Notes under the pieces: model-generated | Databases searched by the model: none | The model's input: the letters and a program-made list of their open reading frames with translations, nothing else | What the model was told of the DNA's origin: nothing | In this document: positions 1 to 7,327 of the stretch, one piece after another | How the letters are laid out: each line of letters starts with the position of its first letter | Numbering within the stretch: position 1 is the first letter of the stretch | DNA from: an uncultured Oscillibacter sp. | Lineage (GTDB): Bacteria > Bacillota > Clostridia > Oscillospirales > Oscillospiraceae | Assembly (NCBI GenBank): GCA_900551885.1 | Contig: URXS01000004.1 | Coordinates: 1 to 50,043 of the forward strand | Direction of reading: 5' to 3' | Length of the DNA stretch: 50,043 bases | Translations under genes and position numbers: made by a program

Positions 1-1
1 C

Positions 2-715
2 AGCCAGTGCTTCGACTCCGTGGCCGCCCATGCCATGACCAGCGATCCCAACATCGTGGAGATCGACAACAGCCTCTATGCCAACCCCCACAACAAGGGG
101 GCCATGGTCAACAAGCTGGACTTCGGCATCCTGGGCGGCAGCCACGGCGGGTCCTACTTCGTGGACCAGGACCCCGGCGACAACACCATCCAGTGGGTGG
201 TGACCCGGTCCAGCGACGTGCCCCTAATCGACCGCACCGTGAAGGTCACCATGGAAGACCTGTGCGCCTGGGACGACGCCACCGGCAGCACGCCCATCCT
301 GGAGGGCAAGTGGACCATGAAATTCGACGCGGCCTATGAGGACGCCTCGGTCACCCTGAGCGGCGGCGAGACCTTCCAGCAGGACGGCATGACCTTCACC
401 ATCGACGGCATCACCGTCTCCCCCGTGGCCTTCAAGGTGGACTACACCGTGGACAGCGAGATTCCCCAGTGCGAATCCCCCAGCGGCCAACTGTCCGATG
501 AAGAGTCCCGGGAGCAGGCACAGTACTTTGAGAACGTGGAGGTCCTGCTGAAGCGCACCGACGGCACTGTCATGGACCTGAGCAATTCCGGCGGCAGCAT
601 CGACCCCGAAAACGGCACCACCGTCTGCTCCAAGACCGGCTTCTTCGACGAGATCCTGCCCATGGAGGAGATCGAGAGCCTCAGCGTCGGCGGCGTGGTA
701 GTTCCCCTGGCGTAA
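2..715 (+). CDS. C-terminal part of a secreted DUF4179-like protein (partial)
   Basis: The open frame runs in from the window edge, so the N-terminus (expected membrane anchor) is missing; 237 residues and the TAA stop are visible. The fragment is beta-rich, acidic and has no membrane segment. The sequence EGKWTMKF followed by a long beta-sandwich-like tail resembles the extracellular part of DUF4179/DUF5643 proteins of Firmicutes, which often sit beside sigma factors as membrane-anchored anti-sigma or stress proteins. That assignment is from pattern only. A strong hairpin follows at 733-766. The neighbour to the left is not visible, so a sigma-factor partner cannot be checked. Confidence 0.5.
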   Translation, partial: SQCFDSVAAHAMTSDPNIVEIDNSLYANPHNKGAMVNKLDFGILGGSHGGSYFVDQDPGDNTIQWVVTRSSDVPLIDRTVKVTMEDLCAWDDATGSTPILEGKWTMKFDAAYEDASVTLSGGETFQQDGMTFTIDGITVSPVAFKVDYTVDSEIPQCESPSGQLSDEESREQAQYFENVEVLLKRTDGTVMDLSNSGGSIDPENGTTVCSKTGFFDEILPMEEIESLSVGGVVVPLA

Positions 716-732
716 CAAGCGCATAAAAAAAC

Positions 733-766
733 GAGAAAGCGGAGCCTCCCCAAGCTCCGCTTTCTC
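733..766. terminator. Hairpin after the DUF4179-like gene
   Basis: A perfect 13-bp inverted repeat (arms 733-745 and 754-766, loop 8 nt) sits 17 nt after the stop codon at 715. The run of A at 725-731 becomes a T-tract only for minus-strand transcription, so the classical intrinsic form is leftward. For the plus-strand gene it would be a hairpin without a U-run. Confidence 0.65.
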
Positions 767-841
767 ATATGGTTAGGTGTTATCGTGATGTGTCAAGTCA
801 CGTCCTAGTGATGTCAGTATAGAAGAAGTCGTTGCGTTTGT

Positions 842-868
842 CAACTAAAATAGTTGCGATCCGCAACT
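842..868. promoter_or_regulatory. Overlapping inverted repeats, candidate MarR operator
   Basis: Two perfect palindromes share a half-site: CAACTA-aaa-TAGTTG at 842-856 and AGTTGCG-atc-CGCAACT at 852-868. Another GTTGCG half-site lies at 831-836. The GTTGC/GCAAC core is typical of MarR-family operators, and the next gene encodes a MarR protein, so autoregulation is the simplest inference. The repeats lie about 35 bp upstream of the best promoter (902-930), so they may instead serve another start site. Confidence 0.55.
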
Positions 869-901
869 TTTGTGGATTCCGCCAAAATTTCTCCGTCCGA
901 A

Positions 902-930
902 TTGACGAAACGCCCCAATCCATGTAAGAT
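902..930 (+). promoter_or_regulatory. Sigma-A-type promoter of the MarR gene
   Basis: TTGACG at 902-907 and TAAGAT at 925-930 are separated by 17 bp, giving a start about 25 nt before the ATG at 962. Confidence 0.6.
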
Positions 931-961
931 ATATCCAAAGAAATGGGGGGAGGCGGTGGTC

Positions 962-1441
962 ATGGACCCCACCAAGCGGAGGATCCGCAAAATTGACCGG
1001 GACGTGCAGCGCTTTGTGGCCCACGCCCTCCACAACACCAGCCTGAGCCTGTCGGACTATGAGATGATCCAGACGGTCCACCACCGGCCCGGCATCACCC
1101 AGGGGGAGCTGTGCCGGCGGTACAGCCAGGACAAGAGCACTGTGGCCCGCCGGGCCGCCAAGCTGGAGCAGGAGGGCTATATCCAGCGTCTGCCCAGCGA
1201 GGAGGACCGCCGCAGCAAGCACCTGTACGTAACAGAGAAGGGACGGGCCCTGCGGGACCGGAAAGTGGAGGCGGAGGCCTTCTACTTCTCCTGGTTGACA
1301 GAGGATCTGTCGAAGGAGGAACTGGCGGCACTGATTCCACTGCTGGATAAGCTTCACAACCGCAGCCGCAACGAACGGTGGGCGGAGTTCGTCCACATTC
1401 TGGCGGATTATGGCCAATCCCGTCAGGGCGGCGAAAAATAG
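962..1441 (+). CDS. MarR-family winged-helix transcriptional regulator
   Basis: A 159-residue protein of normal MarR length. The central region reads as a winged helix: a helix pair around GITQGELCRRYSQDKSTVARR (about residues 45-65) and a wing with EEDRRSKHLYVTEKG (about 80-95), the classic DxRxxxxxLT-type motif. N- and C-terminal helices would form the dimer interface. I chose the ATG at 962 because a GGGGGAGG site sits just before it; an upstream in-frame ATG at 854 lies inside the palindromes and lacks a ribosome site. MarR proteins are usually ligand-responsive repressors of their own gene and of efflux or stress genes. No target gene is adjacent except itself, so the ligand is unknown. 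Confidence 0.85.
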   Translation: MDPTKRRIRKIDRDVQRFVAHALHNTSLSLSDYEMIQTVHHRPGITQGELCRRYSQDKSTVARRAAKLEQEGYIQRLPSEEDRRSKHLYVTEKGRALRDRKVEAEAFYFSWLTEDLSKEELAALIPLLDKLHNRSRNERWAEFVHILADYGQSRQGGEK

Positions 1442-1453
1442 AGAAGTGCGAAA

Positions 1454-1482
1454 GAAGCCGGGGCGCTGTGCGCCCCGGCTTC
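1454..1482. terminator. Bidirectional terminator between convergent genes
   Basis: A perfect 13-bp GC-rich stem (1454-1466 and 1470-1482) with a 3-nt loop, followed by TGTTT on the plus strand and CTTTCG on the minus strand. It serves the MarR gene and the salvage operon that ends at 1494. Confidence 0.85.
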
Positions 1483-1493
1483 TGTTTCGCCTG

Positions 1494-1760
1494 TTAAATG
1501 CCCTCCAGGGCCGCTTTGGCCCGGTCCACATCCTCCGGCCGGACCGAGATATAATAGGTCTTTCGGTCGATCTTCCCGTTAGGGCCAAAGTCCCGGTGGT
1601 CCAGCTTGGCACCGCAGCCACAAAGAGGCGGCTCTGTCTCATAGAAGCCGGACTCCACGATCTTGATGCCCGCCTCCTTCAGCCGCCCCTTGGCGGCCTT
1701 CCACCGCTTCTGGTCTCCCCAGACCTCAAAGGCCTTTTCCCGTTTGGCAAAGAGGCCCAT
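1494..1760 (-). CDS. Small conserved-looking protein of unknown function
   Basis: An 88-residue basic, soluble protein, last in the aldolase-mtnA-deoD operon. I chose the ATG at 1760 because GGAGGG lies 7 nt upstream; the ATG at 1766 overlaps the deoD stop and sits against that site. It has no signal peptide or membrane segment. The C-terminal half contains CGCG (a possible metal or disulfide pair) and TYYISVRPEDVDRAKAAL, which resembles the beta-alpha unit of small signal-transducer-like proteins (DUF2007 type), but I cannot confirm a family. Tight coupling to deoD suggests co-expression. No function is claimed. Confidence 0.65.
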   Translation of the reverse strand: MGLFAKREKAFEVWGDQKRWKAAKGRLKEAGIKIVESGFYETEPPLCGCGAKLDHRDFGPNGKIDRKTYYISVRPEDVDRAKAALEGI

Positions 1761-1762
1761 GG

Positions 1763-2497
1763 TCATCCCTCCAGGGAGTGCCAGGCGGTCTCCAGGGCGA
1801 TCTCCATCATCTCGTGGAAGGAATCCTGCCGCTCCTGAGCGGTCAGAGCCTCGCCGGTGAAGATGTGGTCGGAGATGGTCAGGATGGCCAGGGCCCGCTT
1901 GCCCAGCCGCTGGGCGGTCCAGTACAGGCCCGCCGCCTCCATCTCCAGGGCCAGGATGCCGAACTTCCGGTACATCTCCCCGGCCTCCGGATTGTCGTTG
2001 TAGAACTGGTCGGCGGTGAACACTTGGCCCACGTCCGCCCGGACGCCCAGTTTTTCCGCCGCCGCCACAGCGTCCTTCAGCAGACCGTAGTCCGCCGTGG
2101 CGCAGAGCTGACCGGGGAAACGGTACTGATCGGCGAAGTGGGAGTTGGTGGAAGCCCCCAGGGCGATGACCACGTCCCGGAGCTTTACGTTGTCTCCGAC
2201 ACCGCCCGCGGAGCCGATGCGGATGATGGTGTCCACGCCGAAGAACTGGTAGAGCTCATAGCTGTAGATGCCCACGGAGGGCACGCCCATGCCGTGTCCC
2301 ATGACGGAGATCTTCTTGCCCTTGTAGGTACCGGTGTAACCCAGCATGTTGCGGACGGTGTTGAAGCACACCGGGTTTTCCAGATAGTGCTCCGCCACAT
2401 ACTTGGCCCGCAGGGGGTCACCGGGCATCAGCACCACCTTGGCAATCTGGCTTTCTTCCGCCGCGATGGAGGCGGAGGGGGATTCTTTTACGGCCAT
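1763..2497 (-). CDS. deoD: DeoD-type purine nucleoside phosphorylase
   Basis: A 244-residue protein of the hexameric bacterial PNP family, near the E. coli DeoD length. It cleaves purine (deoxy)nucleosides with phosphate to base and (deoxy)ribose-1-phosphate. Diagnostic features are VLMPGDPLRAKYVAE near the N-terminus (phosphate-binding), RIGSAGGV, EMEAAGLY (nucleoside binding) and ISDHI with the catalytic Asp. A good AGGGAGGAA site precedes the ATG at 2497. It lies downstream of mtnA and a class II aldolase. In that setting it may phosphorolyse 5'-deoxyadenosine or 5'-methylthioadenosine directly, replacing the usual MtnP or MtnN/MtnK steps. That substrate is an inference from context; the enzyme class is secure. 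Confidence 0.92.
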   Translation of the reverse strand: MAVKESPSASIAAEESQIAKVVLMPGDPLRAKYVAEHYLENPVCFNTVRNMLGYTGTYKGKKISVMGHGMGVPSVGIYSYELYQFFGVDTIIRIGSAGGVGDNVKLRDVVIALGASTNSHFADQYRFPGQLCATADYGLLKDAVAAAEKLGVRADVGQVFTADQFYNDNPEAGEMYRKFGILALEMEAAGLYWTAQRLGKRALAILTISDHIFTGEALTAQERQDSFHEMMEIALETAWHSLEG

Positions 2498-2531
2498 TTT
2501 TCATTCCTCCCTGTATGATATTTGTCAAATA

Positions 2532-3608
2532 TTACTGTTTGTTGTCGAACAATGCCGCCAGGCTCTGGGTATAGGGCGGGCGGCAAATGCCCTTTTCCGT
2601 GACGATGGCGGTGATGAGGTCATGGTCCGTCACGTCGAAGGCGGGGTTGTAGCACTTGACCTCGGGCAGGGCCATGGGCTTTTCATACCACATGGTCTTG
2701 ATCTCACCCGGGTCCCGCTGCTCGATGGGGATGTGGGCTCCGTCAAGGCAGGCCATGTCGATGGTGGAGGTGGGGCCCAGCACGTAGAAGGGGATCCCGT
2801 AGTGCTTTGCCAGGATGGCCACGCCGGAGGTGCCGATCTTGTTGGCGGTGTCGCCGTTGGCGGCCACCCGGTCACAGCCCACGAAGCAGGCCTGGACCCA
2901 GCCGTTCTTCATGACGATGGAGGCCATGTTGTCGCAGATCAGCGTCACATCCACACCGGCCCGTTGCAACTCATAGCTGGTCAGCCGCGCCCCCTGCAAA
3001 AGGGGCCGGGTCTCGTCGGAGAACACATGAAAGGTCATGCCTTTCTCCGTGCCCAGCAGGATGGGGCCCAGAGCCGTTCCGTACCGGGAGGTGGCAAGGG
3101 GGCCGGCATTACAGTGGGTCAGGATGCCGTCCCCGTCCTTCACCAGGGTGAGTCCGTACGCCGAGATGGCGGCGCACTTATCCATGTCGTCCCGGTGGAT
3201 CTCCACCGCCCGCTGGTACAGGGCCTCCAGCAGTGCCTGCCGGGGCTGGTCCCTGTGGGCATCGGCGGCGGCAAGCATCTCGCCCACCGCCCAGCTCAGG
3301 TTCACCGCCGTGGGCCGGGCGGCATTGAGGGCCACTCCGTACCGCTCCAGCTCCGCCAGAAAACCCTCCGCCGTCTCCGTCCGGATGGACCGGGCCAGAA
3401 CGTACATGCAGTAGGCGGCGCAGATGCCAATGGCCGGGGCGCCCCGGACCCGCAGGGCCCGGATGGCCTCCACCATCTGCTCCAGCGTCTCCAGCCGGAT
3501 CTCCTTCTCCTCATTGGGAAGCAGGCTCTGGTCCAGAATGTACAGGGCCTCCGCCTGCCGGTCATACCGGATATTTTGAACAGCCACCACGGCCTTCAGA
3601 TCTGCCAT
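2532..3608 (-). CDS. mtnA: S-methyl-5-thioribose-1-phosphate isomerase
   Basis: A 358-residue member of the MtnA/eIF2B-like aldose-1-phosphate isomerase family, at the usual length. It converts methylthioribose-1-P (or 5-deoxyribose-1-P) into the corresponding ribulose-1-P. Family motifs in order are RGAPAIG (about residue 50), CNAGPLATSRYGTALG (about 155), a DNMAS segment (about 210) and GCDRVAANGDTANKIGT (about 235) holding the catalytic Asp. The Cys of CNAG is the other catalytic residue. I chose the ATG at 3608, behind GGGTGAG; an upstream ATG at 3647 would add 13 residues outside the family alignment. Product and position match a pentose-phosphate route ending in the class II aldolase encoded just upstream. 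Confidence 0.93.
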   Translation of the reverse strand: MADLKAVVAVQNIRYDRQAEALYILDQSLLPNEEKEIRLETLEQMVEAIRALRVRGAPAIGICAAYCMYVLARSIRTETAEGFLAELERYGVALNAARPTAVNLSWAVGEMLAAADAHRDQPRQALLEALYQRAVEIHRDDMDKCAAISAYGLTLVKDGDGILTHCNAGPLATSRYGTALGPILLGTEKGMTFHVFSDETRPLLQGARLTSYELQRAGVDVTLICDNMASIVMKNGWVQACFVGCDRVAANGDTANKIGTSGVAILAKHYGIPFYVLGPTSTIDMACLDGAHIPIEQRDPGEIKTMWYEKPMALPEVKCYNPAFDVTDHDLITAIVTEKGICRPPYTQSLAALFDNKQ

Positions 3609-3647
3609 ATGCTCACCCTTTCCGCCGGCCCGGGGCCGGCTCTTCAT

Positions 3648-4310
3648 TCAATCCGCTCGTTTCTGCCGCAGGGTCCGGTACATGCCCCGGAGGCTCCGCA
3701 GCTCCGCCGTCTCCGCCTCCGTCAGGGCCACCGGGTCTCCCAGCAGCCGGGCATTCAGCACGATCTTGGCCGTATGCTCCACGGTCTCCAGCCGATCAAA
3801 GGCCTCCCACAGATCGCCGCCCCAGGTCAGGACGCCGTGGTTGGCCAGCAGCACCCCGTTGTGGTCCGCCAGATACGGTTCCACACTGCGGGGCACCGCG
3901 TCCGTGGACAGCATGGCAAATTCCGGTGTGCAGGGCACGGCGCCTAAGCCCACCACCAGCTCCGCCAGATACGGTGTCTCCAGCCCCCGGCGGCACACGG
4001 CAAAGGCAGTGGACACAGGCGGGTGGGCGTGGACCACGGCCCGGACGTCGGCACGGCCCCGGTACACCGCCAGGTGCATCTTCATCTCCGAAGAGGGGTG
4101 GCGGTCTCCCTCCAAAACGGTGCCCTCCAGGTCCGTCACCAGCAGCATGTCCGGCGTCATCCGCCCCTTGCTGACGCCGGAGGGGGTCACCAGCAGCCGT
4201 CCCGGTTCCACCAGAATGGACAGATTGCCGTCGTTGGCGGCGGCATAGCCCCGGTCGTACAGCAGCTTTCCCACGGTGCACATCAGCGTCCGCTCCACCT
4301 CATAGGTCAT
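3648..4310 (-). CDS. Class II aldolase/adducin-family protein (sugar-phosphate aldolase)
   Basis: A 220-residue zinc aldolase of the L-fuculose/L-rhamnulose-phosphate aldolase type. Motifs are NDGNLSI near residue 25, HPSSEMKMH (catalytic Glu), HAHPP (two zinc His) and ANHGVL (third zinc His region). AGGAGG lies 9 nt before the ATG at 4310, so the upstream ATG at 4337 is not needed. As first gene of the operon with mtnA and deoD, it is best read as the Ald2-type enzyme that cleaves 5-deoxyribulose-1-P (or methylthioribulose-1-P) to DHAP plus an aldehyde. MtnB-type dehydration is an alternative for this fold, but no MtnW/X/D homologues are present here to continue that route. Confidence 0.85.
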   Translation of the reverse strand: MTYEVERTLMCTVGKLLYDRGYAAANDGNLSILVEPGRLLVTPSGVSKGRMTPDMLLVTDLEGTVLEGDRHPSSEMKMHLAVYRGRADVRAVVHAHPPVSTAFAVCRRGLETPYLAELVVGLGAVPCTPEFAMLSTDAVPRSVEPYLADHNGVLLANHGVLTWGGDLWEAFDRLETVEHTAKIVLNARLLGDPVALTEAETAELRSLRGMYRTLRQKRAD

Positions 4311-4414
4311 GGCGGCTGCCTCCTTTCCACATGCCATTTTTCATTGTCTTTCAGTTTAGCGCAATTCCGTCCATGGCGCAAGAGGTGGCCGCAGAGAAAC
4401 GTCTCCAAATATGG

Positions 4415-4443
4415 TTGACATAAGCTATGCGCCGTGCTATGCT
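4415..4443 (+). promoter_or_regulatory. Consensus sigma-A promoter for the lipoprotein gene
   Basis: TTGACA at 4415-4420 and TATGCT at 4438-4443 with an exact 17-bp spacer. The start would be near 4450, giving a leader of about 35 nt to the ATG at 4485. Confidence 0.8.
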
Positions 4444-4484
4444 CCTACCGACAGCAAGTCGACTTTCACCGAGGAGGTGTCATC

Positions 4485-5216
4485 ATGGAAGGACGATACA
4501 GGATGCGGAGATGGAGCAGGAAGCTGGCGGTGGCCGCACTGTGCCTTGCGCTGCTGGCGGGCTGCGGGCAGGCGTCCCCGGCAGAAACCACGGAAAACGC
4601 CAGTCCTCAAACAGACGCGGCGGACGGGCAGGCCGGCGGCACATCCCAGACGGACGCCGTGGGGGAGGATGATGCCACTTCCGGTGCCGCTCCGGAGCAG
4701 GAGGAGCCCCCCGGCACCCCTGTGGACGCTCTGCCGGAGGGCCTGCCGGATGTGTTGACTTTTTGCAGCGGCGCCGGTGCCTGGCGGACCAATCTGTCTC
4801 TGGCCTGCGACGGTTCCTTCACGGGGCAGTTCACGGACTGGGACTCCGGCTCCGTTCCCACGTATCCGGGCGGTTTCTACCGCATCTGCACCTTCAGCGG
4901 AACCTTCTCCGACCTGCGCCAGTTGGATGAACACAGTTACTCCATGATGCTGGAAAATCTGACCTGCCAGGAGACGGAGGGGGAGGAATGGGTGGAGGAC
5001 GGGACCCTTTACATCGGCTCCACCCCTTACGGTCTGGAGGGCGGAACAGCGTTCTACCTCTATACCCCGGAGGCCTCCACCGATGTGCTGACCACCGAAT
5101 CTCTCCAGGTGGAGTGGCCCCAGTGGAACCTGCCGGAAACCGTGCCGGAGGGACAGTTGGGCTGCTGGATGCTCTATAACGCGGACATGGATCAGGGCTT
5201 CTTCTCCTATACATGA
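4485..5216 (+). CDS. Secreted lipoprotein of unknown function
   Basis: A 243-residue exported lipoprotein. The N-terminus has basic residues, a hydrophobic core and the lipobox LLAGC with the lipidated Cys at residue 27. A low-complexity Ala/Thr/Glu/Pro linker follows (about 28-85), then a globular beta-rich domain rich in Trp, Tyr and Gly. GAGGAGG lies 6 nt before the ATG at 4485. The globular part does not resemble a family I can name. It has its own promoter and terminator, so it is monocistronic. It probably sits on the outer face of the cytoplasmic membrane. Confidence 0.8.
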   Translation: MEGRYRMRRWSRKLAVAALCLALLAGCGQASPAETTENASPQTDAADGQAGGTSQTDAVGEDDATSGAAPEQEEPPGTPVDALPEGLPDVLTFCSGAGAWRTNLSLACDGSFTGQFTDWDSGSVPTYPGGFYRICTFSGTFSDLRQLDEHSYSMMLENLTCQETEGEEWVEDGTLYIGSTPYGLEGGTAFYLYTPEASTDVLTTESLQVEWPQWNLPETVPEGQLGCWMLYNADMDQGFFSYT

Positions 5217-5220
5217 AAAG

Positions 5221-5248
5221 GCGGCGGCAGGAGCATTCCTGCCGCCGC
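5221..5248. terminator. Bidirectional terminator
   Basis: A perfect 12-bp stem (5221-5232 and 5237-5248) with a GCAT loop lies directly after the lipoprotein stop and before the end of the converging nitroreductase gene. The minus-strand exit reads CTTTTC; the plus-strand exit is T-rich. Confidence 0.85.
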
Positions 5249-5269
5249 TTCGTGGTCTTTTCTTTCCGC

Positions 5270-5800
5270 TCACGGACGGAGGATGTAATTCTCCTTCCGG
5301 GGCTTCGGATTGGGCACGTTGCCGTCGATGTAGCCCAGGATGCAGTTGCCCACGCCCCGGTACGTCTCCGGCAGCCCCCACTTCTTCAGCAGGGCCTTGC
5401 CCTCGGGCCGGTCAAACAGCTCGATGGCCCGGTTGATCCAGCAGGAGCCCACGCCCAGGGCCCAGGCTGCCGTCATCAGGTTCCCCATGACCAGAGAGCC
5501 GTCCTGGAGCCAGTTGGGGGTCTCCCCATCCGCCAGCACCACCACCACGGTGGGGGCACCGTAGAAGGGGTCCGTGCCGGGCTTGCCCTGGATCTCCGCG
5601 TTCAGAGCGGACATATAGGAGATGGTCTCCGGATCCTGGACCACGACCATTACCGCGGACTGGCCGCCCTTGGCAGAGGCTGCCCAGGTGCCGGCGTCCA
5701 GAATGGCGTCCAGAGTCTCCGGGGCCACCTGCTCCTTCTTGTACTTGCGAATGCTTCTGCGCTCCTTCAGAACCTTCAGCGTCTCGTTCACAGAAATCAT
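5270..5800 (-). CDS. Nitroreductase-family flavoprotein
   Basis: About 176 residues, typical of small FMN-dependent nitroreductase-fold enzymes that use NAD(P)H to reduce nitro compounds, quinones or enones. The start region has the FMN-binding ERRSIRKYKKEQV motif (about residues 12-25). GSCWINRA and GYIDGN, late in the chain, match the conserved C-terminal FMN/dimer segments of clostridial members. The start is placed at the ATG at 5800, just behind AAAGGAAAGG; the spacing is tight, and an in-frame GTG at 5791 is possible. A promoter at 5829-5856 supports independent transcription. The physiological substrate cannot be told from sequence. Confidence 0.85.
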   Translation of the reverse strand: MISVNETLKVLKERRSIRKYKKEQVAPETLDAILDAGTWAASAKGGQSAVMVVVQDPETISYMSALNAEIQGKPGTDPFYGAPTVVVVLADGETPNWLQDGSLVMGNLMTAAWALGVGSCWINRAIELFDRPEGKALLKKWGLPETYRGVGNCILGYIDGNVPNPKPRKENYILRP

Positions 5801-5828
5801 CCTTTCCTTTATATATATTGGCAAACTC

Positions 5829-5856
5829 ATCATACCACATTTTTGTCCCGGTGCAA
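5829..5856 (-). promoter_or_regulatory. Sigma-A-type promoter of the nitroreductase gene
   Basis: Read on the minus strand, TTGCAC (5856-5851) and TATGAT (5834-5829) are separated by 16 bp. Confidence 0.55.
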
Positions 5857-5962
5857 AAAAAATTTGGGCACCGTCAAAATTCTTCTTCTCACCGTCTGGC
5901 TTTTTCCGCCGGATTCAGGTACAATCAGTCTATCCACCGCAATCACAAAAGGAGGACTTTCC

Positions 5963-7126
5963 ATGCCCCAGCCTCTGTCTCAGCGTACCGCCGACTTTAC
6001 CGATTCCGTCATCCGCCGGATGACCCGCGTCTCCATGAAATACGGCGCCGTGAATCTGTCCCAGGGATTCCCTGACTTTGACCCGCCCAAAGAAATTCTG
6101 GACCGACTGGCCCAGGTGGCCTACGAGGGGCCTCACCAGTACTCCGTCACCTGGGGCGCCCAGAACTTCCGGGAGGCCCTGGCTAAAAAGCAGTCTCATT
6201 ACATGGGTCGCACCATTGACCCGGATACGGAGATCGTGGCCACCTGCGGCTCCACCGAGGCCATGATGTGCGCCATGATGACCGTCACCAATCCCGGCGA
6301 CAAGGTGATCGTGTTCTCTCCCTTTTATGAGAACTACGGAGCCGACACCATCCTCTCCGGGGCGGAGCCCATCTATGTGCCCCTCCATCCCCCCGCCTTC
6401 ACCTTCGACGTGGATGAGTTGGAGGCCGCCTTCCGCCAGGGGGCCAAGGCACTGGTGCTGTGCAACCCCTCCAACCCCTGTGGCCGGGTGTTCACCCGGG
6501 AGGAGCTGCTGACCATCGCCGAGATGGCCACCAAGTACGATGTCTACGTCATCACCGACGAGGTGTACGAGCACATCGTCTACGCCCCCCATAAGCACAT
6601 CTACTTCGCCACGCTACCGGGAATGTGGAGCCGGACGATCTCCTGCTCCTCCCTGTCCAAGACCTACTCCATCACCGGCTGGCGGCTGGGCTACATCATT
6701 GCCCCCAAGGAGATCACCGACCGGGCCAAGAAGGTCCATGATTTTCTCACCGTGGGCTGCGCCGCGCCGCTGCAGGAGGCGGTGATCCCGGGCCTGGAGT
6801 TCGGGCAGGACTACTACGATGAGCTGCTGGCCAAGTACACCCACAAGAAGGAGCTGTTTTTGAAGGGCCTGGACGACCTGCACATCGTCCACAACGACCC
6901 GGAGGGCGCCTACTACGTGCTGTTGGACATCAGCGAATACGGCTACGACAGCGACCTGCAATTCTGCAAGAACCTGGCCCGGGAGGTAGGCGTGGGCGCC
7001 GTGCCGGGGTCCAGCTTCTTCCGGGAGCCGGTGAACCATCTGATCCGCCTCCACTTCGCCAAAAACGACGAGACCCTCAACGAGGCGCTCAACCGCCTGG
7101 AGCGGATCCAGAAGCTGAAGAAATAA
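5963..7126 (+). CDS. PLP-dependent class I/II aminotransferase
   Basis: A 387-residue fold-type I aminotransferase. SSLSKTYSITGWRLGY (about residue 235) carries the Schiff-base lysine; NPSNPCGRVF and ITDEVYEHIVY carry the PLP Asn and Asp; the C-terminal IRLHFAK has the substrate-carboxylate Arg. The N-terminal NLSQGFPDFDPP and YSVTWGAQNFREA resemble methionine/aromatic aminotransferases of the YbdL/KAT type. The exact amino-acid specificity is not determinable. The ATG at 5963 has AAAGGAGG upstream; the longer open frame to the left has no support. It ends in a strong terminator and is probably monocistronic. Confidence 0.9.
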   Translation: MPQPLSQRTADFTDSVIRRMTRVSMKYGAVNLSQGFPDFDPPKEILDRLAQVAYEGPHQYSVTWGAQNFREALAKKQSHYMGRTIDPDTEIVATCGSTEAMMCAMMTVTNPGDKVIVFSPFYENYGADTILSGAEPIYVPLHPPAFTFDVDELEAAFRQGAKALVLCNPSNPCGRVFTREELLTIAEMATKYDVYVITDEVYEHIVYAPHKHIYFATLPGMWSRTISCSSLSKTYSITGWRLGYIIAPKEITDRAKKVHDFLTVGCAAPLQEAVIPGLEFGQDYYDELLAKYTHKKELFLKGLDDLHIVHNDPEGAYYVLLDISEYGYDSDLQFCKNLAREVGVGAVPGSSFFREPVNHLIRLHFAKNDETLNEALNRLERIQKLKK

Positions 7127-7189
7127 CCTGCCGGCAGTACGCAGCGGCTGAACTTTTCAAGTTAATATATATCTCCATCTACAATATCA

Positions 7190-7225
7190 GGGCGGTCTCC
7201 GCCGGAATTCCGGCGGAGACCGCCC
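7190..7225. terminator. Strong terminator after the aminotransferase gene
   Basis: A perfect 16-bp stem (7190-7205 and 7210-7225) with an AATT loop, about 65 nt after the stop codon. It also faces the 3' end of the minus-strand operon that ends at 7328. Confidence 0.85.
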
Positions 7226-7327
7226 TCTTGCGGCCATTTCCAGCATAATTGCCGGTCTTATCATCTCTATATGCCCGGTAAGCCGCAAAATCGCATTTCT
7301 TCTTAGTTCAGGTACAGCAACAGGTGA

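Noticed and set aside
5213..5962. Long upstream extension of the aminotransferase open frame
   Set aside because: It runs antisense through the nitroreductase gene; the ATG at 5963 has an ideal ribosome site and begins the family sequence.
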